Shown here in pieces: positions 30,925 to 38,905 of a stretch of 64,000 bases of DNA. A program made the translations under genes and the position numbers. The notes under the pieces are model-generated. The model worked only from the letters and a program-made list of their open reading frames with translations, searched no databases and had not been told where the DNA came from. Source of the stretch: Tumebacillus flagellatus (lineage in GTDB: Bacteria > Bacillota > Bacilli > Tumebacillales > Tumebacillaceae); NCBI RefSeq assembly GCF_000714935.1, contig NZ_JMIR01000020.1, positions 1 to 64,000 of the forward strand. Direction: 5' to 3'. Each line of letters starts with the position of its first letter. Within the stretch, counting starts at the first letter, position 1.

Positions 30925-31170
30925 TGCGACCATCTTTCTTTTCATTTTTCGAATTGTCGGAATGGAGTTGCAATGTTGTTGACCTCCGTATTGGAATAAC
31001 CCGATCCAGTTAGTCTCCCTGTAAGTAGGGTCTTGGGTTGTGGCAATCCAAAATCGGTACAGGAAACCTAGTTGTTGCGCGGCTTTCGGCCACCTTATTT
31101 TCAACCTACAACCACCCTGCATTTTTCGAGGATCTACTTTTTGCTCAAAAACCCCCTCGATCCTCAAAAA
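30925..31170 (-). other. Collapsed CRISPR locus: trailer, one degenerate repeat, leader hairpin
   Basis: 30925-31007 resembles the trailer left of array 2 (shared GTCGGAATGGA.TTGCAATG and CCAGTTAGT). 31008-31044 is a degenerate copy of the 37-bp repeat (about 26 of 37, containing GGGTCTTGGGTTG). 31045-31170 resembles the leaders of both arrays: it shares GAAACCTAG and the inverted repeat TCGAGGATC...CTCGATCCTC (31122-31170). The promoter -10 found in the two intact leaders is absent. It therefore looks like an array reduced to one repeat and silenced. From here to 31270 I see no gene. Confidence 0.65.
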
Positions 31171-31270
31171 TTTTCTAATTGCTCTTCTTCTTCCTCAGCA
31201 TATTTTGTTGGACGCCTTTGAGAAAGAACTAGTTTTGATCATAAACCTTAACAAAAATAGTAATTACAAC

Positions 31271-31299
31271 TGGACAATGTTGATTCTCAAAATTACAAT
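31271..31299 (+). promoter_or_regulatory. Promoter of the cas/csm operon
   Basis: TGGACA (31271-31276, 5 of 6), a 17-nt spacer and TACAAT (31294-31299, 5 of 6). Transcription would start about 55 nt before the cas10 ATG. AAAGGA (31347-31352) is the ribosome binding site, 9 nt from the start. Confidence 0.65.
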
Positions 31300-31361
31300 A
31301 CATATGTGCACTCGCTTACCACAAACAAATCAATGTTTTACTTTAGAAAGGAACCCCTAGT

Positions 31362-33608
31362 ATGGACAACCTCTTCCCAGTCCTGTGTTCCATGTATTTT
31401 CCAGTCTATGAGGTGCTGACTACCTATGCTCCCCCGCACGAACTATCCACCCATCAAACGATCTTGGATGCCTTCCGTCCTCTTCCAACTGTCCCATCGC
31501 TTGGTGAGATCATGTACCAACTCTCCGAAAATCCAACGGGGACTACTCCCAAACTGATTGCGGAGTCCATCGCACTTTCTGGGTGGACAAAGCCCCACGG
31601 TTCACGACAAGCACTTGCTACGGTTTTCAGCAAGATCGAACTTGATCACAATGGCAGCACGCCTTCCTACTACCAACTTCAAAAACTCAAAGTAGACAGC
31701 CTGCTACTCCGACAGGCAGAACCCACTCATTCACTTCCAGCCCTTCAATCGCATGTTCGCCAATTTATGCGAGAGTCTGAAACTTTATTCGAGCAGAAGG
31801 ATCTTCCTCTGCGCTCCTTCCTCATTCAAATGGCCGAATTGATTCGCACATGGTTTTGGTGTCTTCCCGTTGAAGGTCAGTCCAACACGGGAGAATCTGT
31901 GGCCGATGTCTGTCGTTTGGCCTCAGCCATCGCTTCCTGTCTTTGCAAACATCCAGATGCCACCCAATTCGGCTTGGTCGTGGGGGATCTCTCTGGAATT
32001 CAAAACTATATCTTCAGCATCGCCGTTTCGAATCAAAAAGGAGTCGCCAAACGACTGCGTGCTCGTTCGCTCTTTCTCACTCTGTTAACCGAAGTGGTAG
32101 GTCACCAAATTGTACATCAATTTGAGATGGACGTATGGAATATTGTGATGGATTCGGGAGGAAAACTCTACCTCCTTCTCCCCTGGTTCGACTCTGCTCC
32201 TCATTTACTAGAGGACATCCAACGAACACTTGATCGTTGGGCTCTCCAACAATACAACGGAGAGATCGTGTTGAATCTTGGGTGGTGTGCGGTGGACAAG
32301 GAACGAGTAAGCGAGGGAGACCACCTCTTCGCCCGGCTCAACGACTCGATCCTCACGCGAAAGGCGCAACCGCTCTTATCGGCACTTACAGAAGGATCGC
32401 AGTGGGACGAATCCGTCTGGTTGATCCCAGAATCGCTCAGCAAGCGTTGCAGCAGTTGCGCTAAATTTCCCGTACGAGTTCAGAACCTATGCGCCATCTG
32501 CGCTCGTGATGAACAGGTCGGGACGAAATTGCTGCATACGAAGTACATCTCCTTCCATTTTGCAAAGCAAGGGGACATCTCGTTCTTCGACAACTATTCG
32601 GTGCGCCTCCACTCCGAAATCCCTGTCCAGTCTGACGATACATACTTGGTTTGGTTGATTGAAGAAGACGCTTCTCACGTTGATCCCGTTGAACTTCCCC
32701 TGTGCTCGCATCCCATCGCGAACCATGTTCCACGGCAAGATGGGAGCATCATGGACTTTGATTGCATCGCCACACAGGGCGTCGGAGGAAATCAACTTGG
32801 GTATCTAAAAGCGGATGTTGACCAATTGGGGACGATCTTTTCCTTTGGTCTCAAAAAGGACGGGCACCACGTCCCTTTGACAGCGATTTTCAATTTGAGC
32901 ACGATGTTGGATCTGTTTTTTTCAGCTTGGCTCCCCGCACGCTTGAAGGGAACCCATCCGCTTACCTATACCGTATTTTCAGGTGGAGATGACCTCTACT
33001 TGATCGGCCCTTGGGAGGAGATCATTCGCCTCGCGCTGGATCTTCGAGATCATTTCCGGAAGTACACGAGTTATCATCCGGAAATTACACTGTCCGCCAG
33101 TTTAACATTCGGCCCCGCTCGTACTCCGATTCATTTTCAAACCTCGATTGCCGAACGAGATCTAGAGAAAGCCAAAGAAACTCCCGCACTCGAACGAACC
33201 CAAAGCCGAGATCAGGTCACGTTATTGGGGGTTCCCATGAGTTGGGAAACGCTACAACGTGTCTTTCAAGAAGCACAAACCGTTCGGCAATGGCGTGAGG
33301 AGAAACGTATACCATCTGCTCTCCTGTATCGTCTTGCACATGCGAGCAACGAGTATCGTGCCTACCGAGAGGGCGATCCCTCAAAAGTCACGTTCGTTCC
33401 GCAATTGGTGTACACGATCAAACGCAATGTGCCGGCCCAAGATCATGAAGTACGCCAATGGCTCGCCCGCTTCGTCGATCACCAGTACTTGTCCCTCGAC
33501 ACTGTCAATCCGATCCTCTACATGGGTCAAATTATGCGGCTCATCTTGATGTACAACGAAGTTTCAGAGGAGGTTCATGACCATGACTCAACCACCACGC
33601 CAAGATAA
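31362..33608 (+). CDS. csm1: Type III CRISPR large subunit Cas10/Csm1, GGDD cyclase, no HD motif
   Basis: 748 residues, normal Csm1 length. Visible family features are VGDLSGIQNYIFS (about 208), a zinc ribbon CSSC...CAIC (about 367-385), the Palm stretch LKADVDQLGTIFS (about 481) and FSGGDDLYLIG (about 540), the metal-binding cyclase motif for cyclic oligoadenylate synthesis. In family members the N-terminus carries an HD nuclease (HDIGK-like). Here the first ~200 residues contain no HD dyad, so the ssDNA nuclease is probably absent. First gene of the csm operon, after the promoter at 31271-31299. The end overlaps csm2. Assignment as Csm1 rather than Cmr2 rests on the neighbours and on the motif set. 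Confidence 0.93.
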   Translation: MDNLFPVLCSMYFPVYEVLTTYAPPHELSTHQTILDAFRPLPTVPSLGEIMYQLSENPTGTTPKLIAESIALSGWTKPHGSRQALATVFSKIELDHNGSTPSYYQLQKLKVDSLLLRQAEPTHSLPALQSHVRQFMRESETLFEQKDLPLRSFLIQMAELIRTWFWCLPVEGQSNTGESVADVCRLASAIASCLCKHPDATQFGLVVGDLSGIQNYIFSIAVSNQKGVAKRLRARSLFLTLLTEVVGHQIVHQFEMDVWNIVMDSGGKLYLLLPWFDSAPHLLEDIQRTLDRWALQQYNGEIVLNLGWCAVDKERVSEGDHLFARLNDSILTRKAQPLLSALTEGSQWDESVWLIPESLSKRCSSCAKFPVRVQNLCAICARDEQVGTKLLHTKYISFHFAKQGDISFFDNYSVRLHSEIPVQSDDTYLVWLIEEDASHVDPVELPLCSHPIANHVPRQDGSIMDFDCIATQGVGGNQLGYLKADVDQLGTIFSFGLKKDGHHVPLTAIFNLSTMLDLFFSAWLPARLKGTHPLTYTVFSGGDDLYLIGPWEEIIRLALDLRDHFRKYTSYHPEITLSASLTFGPARTPIHFQTSIAERDLEKAKETPALERTQSRDQVTLLGVPMSWETLQRVFQEAQTVRQWREEKRIPSALLYRLAHASNEYRAYREGDPSKVTFVPQLVYTIKRNVPAQDHEVRQWLARFVDHQYLSLDTVNPILYMGQIMRLILMYNEVSEEVHDHDSTTTPR

Positions 33609-34077
33609 AAATGGGAGCAGCGCAGGACCAAACGCAAGTCGCCCCCAATCGCGTCCTGCTCCTACATACAACAACGGATACAGCAGCGCCTATCTCGCCA
33701 AGGGCTACTACACTGATGATTCCAAAAAACAAATTCGGCGCGAAATCATCGTCGAGGATGCGGAAAGGATCGCCCATGCCCTGTTCTCTAAAAAAATGAC
33801 GAGTACCACACTGTACCGTTTCTTCAATATCTTACGCGTTGCCTACGACCAATTACAGGCTGACAAAAAACGCGATTTCCGTGCAGTCGTCAATAAGATT
33901 GATATTTTGGAACCTGAAGCCAAGAAAGCGGTCCAGCGTGATGTCGCACCGCATATGTTTTTCAATTTCATACGAGATAACGTACGCCTCGCGAGACAGG
34001 GTGAAGAGAATCTGCGAGCATTTCTTCGTCACTATCAGAGCGTGATTTGCTATTTCCCAGAGAACAAGAAAAACTAA
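33583..34077 (+). CDS. csm2: Type III-A small subunit Csm2
   Basis: 164 residues. The first ~45 are a low-complexity Pro/Asn/Ser/Gln-rich tail, followed by an all-helical Csm2 domain (RIAHALFSKKMTSTTLYRFF, then helices to the end). Csm2 multimerises along the crRNA backbone of the Csm complex. It overlaps the csm1 end. AGAGGAGG (33566-33573) lies 9 nt before ATG 33583 but only 3 nt before the in-frame ATG 33577, so I chose the second. Confidence 0.88.
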   Translation: MTQPPRQDKNGSSAGPNASRPQSRPAPTYNNGYSSAYLAKGYYTDDSKKQIRREIIVEDAERIAHALFSKKMTSTTLYRFFNILRVAYDQLQADKKRDFRAVVNKIDILEPEAKKAVQRDVAPHMFFNFIRDNVRLARQGEENLRAFLRHYQSVICYFPENKKN

Positions 34078-34091
34078 CCGGAGGGATTCCC

Positions 34092-34733
34092 ATGAAACTT
34101 AAACAAACCGTGAAATGCACCGCTACCTTATACTGCAAAACAGGGCTGCGGATTGGCGGAACTAAGGACAGCCTCGACATCGGGGCGTCCAACCCCATCG
34201 TCCGCCATCCGTTAACGCGAGTCCCTTACATCCCCGGCTCGTCAATCAAAGGAAAGTTGCGTTCGTTGCTGGAATCGGTACATTCTTCGAATAATACGGA
34301 GCGTGCTTGCGCTTGTGGAACATGCCCCGTCTGTAAATATTTCGGTTCGCTGAACTCCGCATCGCCTACTCGCCTCCTCGTTCGCGATGCGTTTATAACT
34401 GCCGATCATCTCTCCACTCTTCAACACGCAAACGAAGACTTTGGCATCAACTTCGTAGAAACCAAAACAGAAAACATGATCAACCGCAAAAACGGAAAAG
34501 CTGAAAAGCCACGGTCGATCGAACGAATTCCGGCAGGGACGGAATTTGAAGTGGAATTGATCATCCGTGTCTTTGAAGGTGATGATCCCTCTGAATCCCA
34601 AGCCTTGCTTGAGCAAGGCATTCGGATGATGGAAGCAGACTATCTAGGCGGTTCGGGTGGACGAGGTTATGGGCAGGTGGAGTTTCGAAACCTGACCTTC
34701 ACACCGATCACATGGGATGAGAAGCGTTCATGA
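34092..34733 (+). CDS. csm3: Csm3 backbone RAMP (Cas7 family), catalytic Asp position is Ser
   Basis: 213 residues, normal for Csm3. Typical blocks are GLRIGG, VPYIPGSSIKGKLR, the KYFG region, NRKNGKAEKPRSIERIPAG and YLGGSGGRGYGQ. It forms the filament that holds crRNA. In characterised Csm3 the Asp in IGAIDSPVIKDP cleaves target RNA every 6 nt. The aligned segment here, IGASNPIVRHP, is one residue shorter and has Ser-Asn-Pro where Asp-Ser/Asn-Pro is expected. Target RNA cleavage is therefore doubtful. A CACGTCPVC Cys cluster sits near residue 76. CGGAGGG lies 7 nt before ATG 34092, and the stop overlaps the csm4 start (ATGA). Confidence 0.92.
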   Translation: MKLKQTVKCTATLYCKTGLRIGGTKDSLDIGASNPIVRHPLTRVPYIPGSSIKGKLRSLLESVHSSNNTERACACGTCPVCKYFGSLNSASPTRLLVRDAFITADHLSTLQHANEDFGINFVETKTENMINRKNGKAEKPRSIERIPAGTEFEVELIIRVFEGDDPSESQALLEQGIRMMEADYLGGSGGRGYGQVEFRNLTFTPITWDEKRS

Positions 34734-35662
34734 TCATCGAATATCGCTTGCACTTCAACTCTCCTCTGCTGGGTCAACTCGACAGTGATACGCTGATGGG
34801 GGCAATGGCTTGGGCGATGGTTCGAACCGAGGGAGTCCCGGCACTTCAAGAGTGGATTCAACGCTGCCTCGACGACGATCCTCCCTTCGTCGTGTCGAAC
34901 GGCTTTCCCACCGGCTATTTCCCAAAACCGATGCTGCTCCCCTTGAAGCGCACCGAAAGCGCAGACAAATCAAGCCAGCTTCAGGTCGCGCGCGAGAACA
35001 AGCGCTTCAAGAATCGCAGGTGGGTAACGAACGATGAGTTTCATCAACTCTTGCAGGGACAACCCTTGACAAACCATTCGGTCGTTGAGCCCTCCTCCTA
35101 TTCTGGCACCCACGTTCATGCCGTCATTGATCGGACAACGGGTAAGAGCCTCTCAGAGCACGGACTTTATGAGATTCATTTCTCAGGATACCTTGCTGTG
35201 TCCCTCTATTTCCGACTTCTCGATCTAAACTGGGCGCAAAAAGTAGACAACCTGCTTCGATTTTTAGAAATGGAGGGGATCGGGGCACGAAAGTCAACAG
35301 GTCACGGCCAATTCAAAATTCTGTCCCATCAAGAATACGTACTGCCCGAGATACAAGAGAGCAACGGGTACGTCGTACTCTCTACGTTCGTCCCCTCGAT
35401 TCGCGATTCCCAAGTGGGACGCTATCGGGTGAAAACGAAATACGGAAAAGTAGCCGAGGAATATTCGCAACAGGGCGTCCCCTTTAAAAAACCGTTGCTC
35501 ATGATCGAAAGTGGTGCTAGCTTCCATGACTCCACTCCTCGTACCTATTGTGGACGGATCGTCACCGGCATCACCCCTCAGCGACCTGAAGTCGTCCAGT
35601 TCGGGTACGGTCTGACCGTCCCTGCACAACTTGCACTCGTAGAAAGGGACCTTACCAAATGA
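34730..35662 (+). CDS. csm4: Csm4, Cas5-like RAMP of the type III-A complex
   Basis: 310 residues. In this family Csm4 binds the 5' handle of the crRNA and bridges Cas10 to the Csm3 filament. Visible signs are the N-terminal RAMP strand with TLMGAMAWAM, GYFPKPMLLPL, the KRFKNRRW region and the glycine-rich GIGARKSTGHGQF near residue 185, plus a C-terminal duplicate RAMP fold. ATG overlaps the csm3 stop, and its own stop overlaps the next start (ATGA), indicating tight translational coupling. Confidence 0.9.
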   Translation: MIIEYRLHFNSPLLGQLDSDTLMGAMAWAMVRTEGVPALQEWIQRCLDDDPPFVVSNGFPTGYFPKPMLLPLKRTESADKSSQLQVARENKRFKNRRWVTNDEFHQLLQGQPLTNHSVVEPSSYSGTHVHAVIDRTTGKSLSEHGLYEIHFSGYLAVSLYFRLLDLNWAQKVDNLLRFLEMEGIGARKSTGHGQFKILSHQEYVLPEIQESNGYVVLSTFVPSIRDSQVGRYRVKTKYGKVAEEYSQQGVPFKKPLLMIESGASFHDSTPRTYCGRIVTGITPQRPEVVQFGYGLTVPAQLALVERDLTK

Positions 35663-36609
35663 ACTGCTCCTTAGAAATCTCCTGCACCCAGTTCACATTT
35701 GCGGTGCAAGAACCTGGGACTCTCCCTGCTATGAAAGGCTCTACCTGGCATGGCATCCTCGGTTCACGAATGAAGCAGCTTTTTTGCCTCTATCCGCACA
35801 CCTCTTGCACAGGCTGCTCTCATCGCTCGGCCTGCGGGTACGTCGATTTTTTCGAACCTCACTTGCAAAGCAGTGAAGAACAAACCCCTTCCTCGTTTCA
35901 GAAGGGGTTTGTTCTTCGCGACATGACAGACATGCGGAAACAATTTCAGCCAGGGGATCTCCTCACAGTTGGGTTGGTGTTCGTCGGACGGATTCAAAAG
36001 TATCTGCCACTCCTCGTAGCTGATTTCAGCCGCCCGTTTCGGATCGGAAAAGTTCCATTTACCATCCAATTATCCGAAGTTCGTCAACTTCAATTCGCCA
36101 AACTGAGTGAGTTGGTTTTGTTCCGAGAGGGTCAGCTGATCCTTGCCCCAACCTCTACGAACACCGTTGGCCAGCTTTGGAAACTCGCGGAGGGGGTCCA
36201 TTCGAACTCCGTGCAACTGAATTTTCTGACCCCGACGCGCATGAAAACGGCGGGGCGATTAAACAAGGCCCCCAACTTTGAACAGATTGTCCAAGCGTTG
36301 ATCCGCAAACTGAACGCGTTTGCCGTACACTTTGGCGATGGACGAGATGTGATAGGAGCTGAGCACTATCAGGAATTGATGAAGAATTGCCGCTCTCTCC
36401 ACGTGGTAGAGAATTCGCTGCGTTGGGTGGATTGGAAACGGTATTCTCGTCGCTCGGAGGAAACGATGACGCTTGGAGGGTTTATCGGCACTCTTACCGT
36501 GTCTGGAAACTTGAAACCTCTACTTCCACTCCTGCTGCTCGGTGAGTATCTACATGTTGGGAAACAGGCGTCCTTTGGACTGGGTCAATACAGGTGTCAA
36601 TTTGTGTGA
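35659..36609 (+). CDS. cas6: Cas6 pre-crRNA endoribonuclease, in the csm5 position
   Basis: 316 residues. The C-terminal half matches the Cas6 C-terminal domain layout: LNFLTPTRMKTAGRLNKAPNF, WVDWKRYSRRSEETMTLGGF, then GEYLHVGKQASFGLGQYRC. The N-terminal part carries CTGCSHRSACGY, a Cys-rich piece usual in one Cas6 branch. It should cut the repeat transcript 8 nt before each spacer, leaving an ACTGAAAC handle from these arrays. I considered Csm5, which normally follows csm4, but the C-terminal signature fits Cas6, so csm5 appears to be missing. ATGA overlap with csm4; a 22-nt gap to the next gene. Confidence 0.88.
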   Translation: MNCSLEISCTQFTFAVQEPGTLPAMKGSTWHGILGSRMKQLFCLYPHTSCTGCSHRSACGYVDFFEPHLQSSEEQTPSSFQKGFVLRDMTDMRKQFQPGDLLTVGLVFVGRIQKYLPLLVADFSRPFRIGKVPFTIQLSEVRQLQFAKLSELVLFREGQLILAPTSTNTVGQLWKLAEGVHSNSVQLNFLTPTRMKTAGRLNKAPNFEQIVQALIRKLNAFAVHFGDGRDVIGAEHYQELMKNCRSLHVVENSLRWVDWKRYSRRSEETMTLGGFIGTLTVSGNLKPLLPLLLLGEYLHVGKQASFGLGQYRCQFV

Positions 36610-36631
36610 AACGAGGAGGGAGATTACTCGC

Positions 36632-38050
36632 ATGAAGATGTTATTTGCCAACATCGGCAACCGCGATGTACAACTCAAGGAAACGATTCACTTTCCAGAT
36701 GGTTCGGAGCTTACGAATGACGAGTTACTCAAAAACTGTCGCGCTCATGGCGAAAAACTACTTTCCCATGAGTCAATCTCGACACCGTTTCTGATCTATC
36801 CACTTCTGAGTAAAGCACTTCAAGATATCGTCAAACTTGGCATACTCCTGGACCGCGTGGTGTTGTTTTCCACGGATCAGCCGGAGGGTGTCGAGTTTCG
36901 AAGGACAGATACCCTGCATTTCGCCAAGCTGTTGGAGAAGTGGATCTCCGAGGAGTATGCAGAAGCTGTTCATGAAGTAGAAATTGTGCGCGTAACGGAG
37001 AATCCGTCGAGCTACGATCTCATGTACCTCAGATTTGAAGAGTACATGAATCACTTTTCAATCCGAGATGTAGAGACGGCGTACGTGTTGCTAAGCGGTG
37101 GAACGCCCGCGATGAACAATGCCCTGCTGTTCCTTTCGCATAAAATGTTCGACCAACGGGTGACCTGTCTGTACGTCAAGGAGTTTGAAGAGCAGCCCAC
37201 GTACTTACGAATTGGGGAAACGATGCGCAAAAAAGACCTCTGTGAAAGCCTGAGGATCTTGATCCGTCGGCATGACTACCTCGGGGCGCGTGAATTGTTG
37301 GAGACGAATCGTGAGTTATTTCCCAAGGGGTATGACACGCTCCACCCACTGCTCACCTATGCGCATCATCGTTTGTGTTTTGATTTCAAAAAAGCAAGAG
37401 CTGCGCTTGATCCTCTTGCTGGCGACCCTCGTATGGAGTCACTCCAACGAAAAATCCCGGATGCAGAGAATGTACCGCGCTCTCTTGAAGAGTTGATCGG
37501 TCACGCCACGATTCTCTATGAGCAGGGGAACTATATTGACTTTTTAGGACGATTGTTCCGATTTCAAGAGGCTTGGTTGTCAGAAGTTCTCAAAAGGAAA
37601 TTGCGGTTGCCTGTTAGGAAAAATAGATCGATTTCTTTACAACGGAAAGAGCTTAAAAAGGGGTTCCGTGGCAGTGAGTTCGATGGATATGTTGCGTCTG
37701 AATTCAAAAATAAATTGAGTTCTACTGCATTAAAACTAGATCGTCCAACCATGAGCACAATCATAGATTGGCATATCGAAAAGAACCACCCTGACCATAA
37801 TCTTCTACAAAAACTCATGAGATACTCCCGCAAAATGGACAATCTCGCTACCCTTCGCAATGAAAGTCCGATTGCCCATAACTTCAAAGGCGTCTCTCAT
37901 GAAGACCTCCAGAATAATTATGGGGGAGAGGACTTTCGCGTATTAGCAGATATGAGGGAGATGTATAGGCTACTGTTCGGGTCATTTCCTGAAACGTACA
38001 TCTTTCGAGAAACGAATGATCTTGTCGAACAAGTACTCGTACATGCATAG
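36632..38050 (+). CDS. csm6: Csm6-like CARF-HEPN ribonuclease
   Basis: 472 residues. The N-terminal CARF (cyclic oligoadenylate sensor) part contains LLSGGTPAMNNALLFL (about 150-165), the signature ligand loop of this family. The C-terminal HEPN domain has RNESPIAH (RX6H, about 409-416), the RNase active-site pattern. Once Cas10 makes cyclic oligoadenylate, this enzyme should degrade RNA non-specifically. It is the only nuclease effector I can find in the operon. GAGGAGGG (36613-36620) lies 11 nt before ATG 36632. Last gene of the cas operon, followed by a MITE-borne terminator. Within the family it may belong to a Csm6/Csx1-like branch rather than classical Csm6. Confidence 0.85.
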   Translation: MKMLFANIGNRDVQLKETIHFPDGSELTNDELLKNCRAHGEKLLSHESISTPFLIYPLLSKALQDIVKLGILLDRVVLFSTDQPEGVEFRRTDTLHFAKLLEKWISEEYAEAVHEVEIVRVTENPSSYDLMYLRFEEYMNHFSIRDVETAYVLLSGGTPAMNNALLFLSHKMFDQRVTCLYVKEFEEQPTYLRIGETMRKKDLCESLRILIRRHDYLGARELLETNRELFPKGYDTLHPLLTYAHHRLCFDFKKARAALDPLAGDPRMESLQRKIPDAENVPRSLEELIGHATILYEQGNYIDFLGRLFRFQEAWLSEVLKRKLRLPVRKNRSISLQRKELKKGFRGSEFDGYVASEFKNKLSSTALKLDRPTMSTIIDWHIEKNHPDHNLLQKLMRYSRKMDNLATLRNESPIAHNFKGVSHEDLQNNYGGEDFRVLADMREMYRLLFGSFPETYIFRETNDLVEQVLVHA

Positions 38051-38073
38051 CAAAAAGCGTCTGCCTCTGAGGA

Positions 38074-38226
38074 GGCCGCTGAAAAAGTCCAACATTTTTT
38101 CAAAACACAGACTTTCAGGGGTACTTGGATGTATCCCTTCATGCTATAAAAAGCGCTATGAGTCTACTAGAGGCCATGCGCTTTTTTAGTTTCGTGCTGT
38201 TTTTCAAAATAGGACTTTCAGCGGCC
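38074..38226. mobile_element. MITE-like element after csm6
   Basis: 153 bp bounded by inverted repeats GGCCGCTGAAAAAGTCC (38074-38090) and GGACTTTCAGCGGCC (38212-38226), with further weaker symmetry inside. It has no coding capacity. The end sequence resembles IS termini common in Firmicutes, so it may be a MITE or an IS remnant. It lies between csm6 and array 1 and carries the terminator hairpin. Confidence 0.6.
38148..38187. terminator. Rho-independent terminator inside the MITE
   Basis: AAAAAGCGCTATG and CATGCGCTTTTTT form a 12-bp stem with one bulged T, a loop of about 14 nt and a run of T on both strands. It should end the cas operon from the left and array 1 read-through from the right. 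Confidence 0.7.
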
Positions 38227-38269
38227 ACACTCTGAGCAGGTGTTTTTTTTTTTGTGTGGTGATTTACTA

Positions 38270-38677
38270 GATTTTGTCCCCTGTTAGTCGGGTCTAGGAT
38301 TGTGACTACGACGTCAACGCGTGGAGCTGCACACAACGGCCACAGTTTCAGTCCCCTATTTATCGGGTCTAGGATTGTGACGATATAGAACTTGTAGTCC
38401 GACCGATGTCTCTTGTGGTTTCAGTCCCCTATTTGTCGGGTCTAGGATTGTGACACCGCCAACGCCATTCTAAAGGAGTTCCGTACCAAGACGTTTCAGT
38501 CCCCTATTTGTCGGGTCTAGGATTGTGACTCGATTCGCGTAAAACAAAAAACATATAATTGAGAGGTTTCAGTCCCCTATTTGTCGGGTCTAGGATTGTG
38601 ACAAACCAAGGCTTGTGAGGTCTGCGTGCATTTCGAATCCGTTTCAGTCCCCTATTTGTCGGGTCTAGGATTGTGAC
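38270..38677 (-). CRISPR. CRISPR array 1: 6 repeats of 37 bp, 5 spacers
   Basis: Repeats at 38270, 38345, 38418, 38493, 38566 and 38641; spacers 36-38 bp. On the minus strand the unit starts GTCACAATCCTAGACCCGAC and ends ACTGAAAC. The leftmost repeat is degenerate at its handle end and the rightmost is intact, so the leader is on the right and transcription runs leftwards. The second repeat from the left has TATCGGG instead of TGTCGGG. The degenerate repeat has CTGTTAG, as in array 2, but TCTAGGATTGTGAC, as in array 1, so it is intermediate between the two repeat types. Confidence 0.97.
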
Positions 38678-38862
38678 CGACCGAAATCCGCACATGAAAT
38701 CCTAGATGTGATGCGGCTTCCAGCCCTCTCCGTTTTCATCTAGAACTCTCCATTTTTCGAGGATCGGTTTTTTGCTCAAAAACCCCCTCAATCCTCGAAA
38801 GTTGTTTCTCACATGGTTATTTTGCGTAAACCTAGTATAACTTATGTATCCATTGGTGAAAA
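38678..38862 (-). promoter_or_regulatory. Leader of CRISPR array 1 with hairpin and promoter
   Basis: Directly right of array 1 and closely similar to the array 2 leader (begins CGACCGAAATCCGCA in both). It holds the inverted repeat TTTCGAGGATCG...TCAATCCTCGAAA (38755-38800). Further out is a minus-strand promoter with -10 TATACT (38839-38834) and -35 TTTTCA (38862-38857), 17 nt apart, conserved in position in the other leader. The hairpin would be transcribed ahead of the array. Confidence 0.75.
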
Positions 38863-38881
38863 TAGATTTTTTTTACATACG

Positions 38882-38905
38882 AAAAAACCGACCTTCGTGG
38901 CCGGC
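38882..38905 (-). terminator. Minus-strand terminator for array 2 transcript
   Basis: Read on the minus strand, CCGGCC and GGTCGG pair (one G-T) around a short loop and are followed by TTTTTT. It lies upstream of the array 1 leader and would stop transcripts from array 2. A copy lies at 40495-40518. Confidence 0.55.

Noticed and set aside
31040-31360. A 106-codon plus-strand frame before cas10
   Set aside because: It runs through the CRISPR relic, the leader hairpin and the cas promoter, has no ribosome binding site and shows no protein-like composition.
35659-36609. Csm5 identity for the gene after csm4
   Set aside because: Position fits Csm5, but the C-terminal RYSRR...GGF...GEYLHVGK...FGLGQY signature fits Cas6.
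38504-38695. A minus-strand frame with repeated TILDPTNRG-like peptide
   Set aside because: It is a translation of CRISPR repeats of array 1, not a gene.
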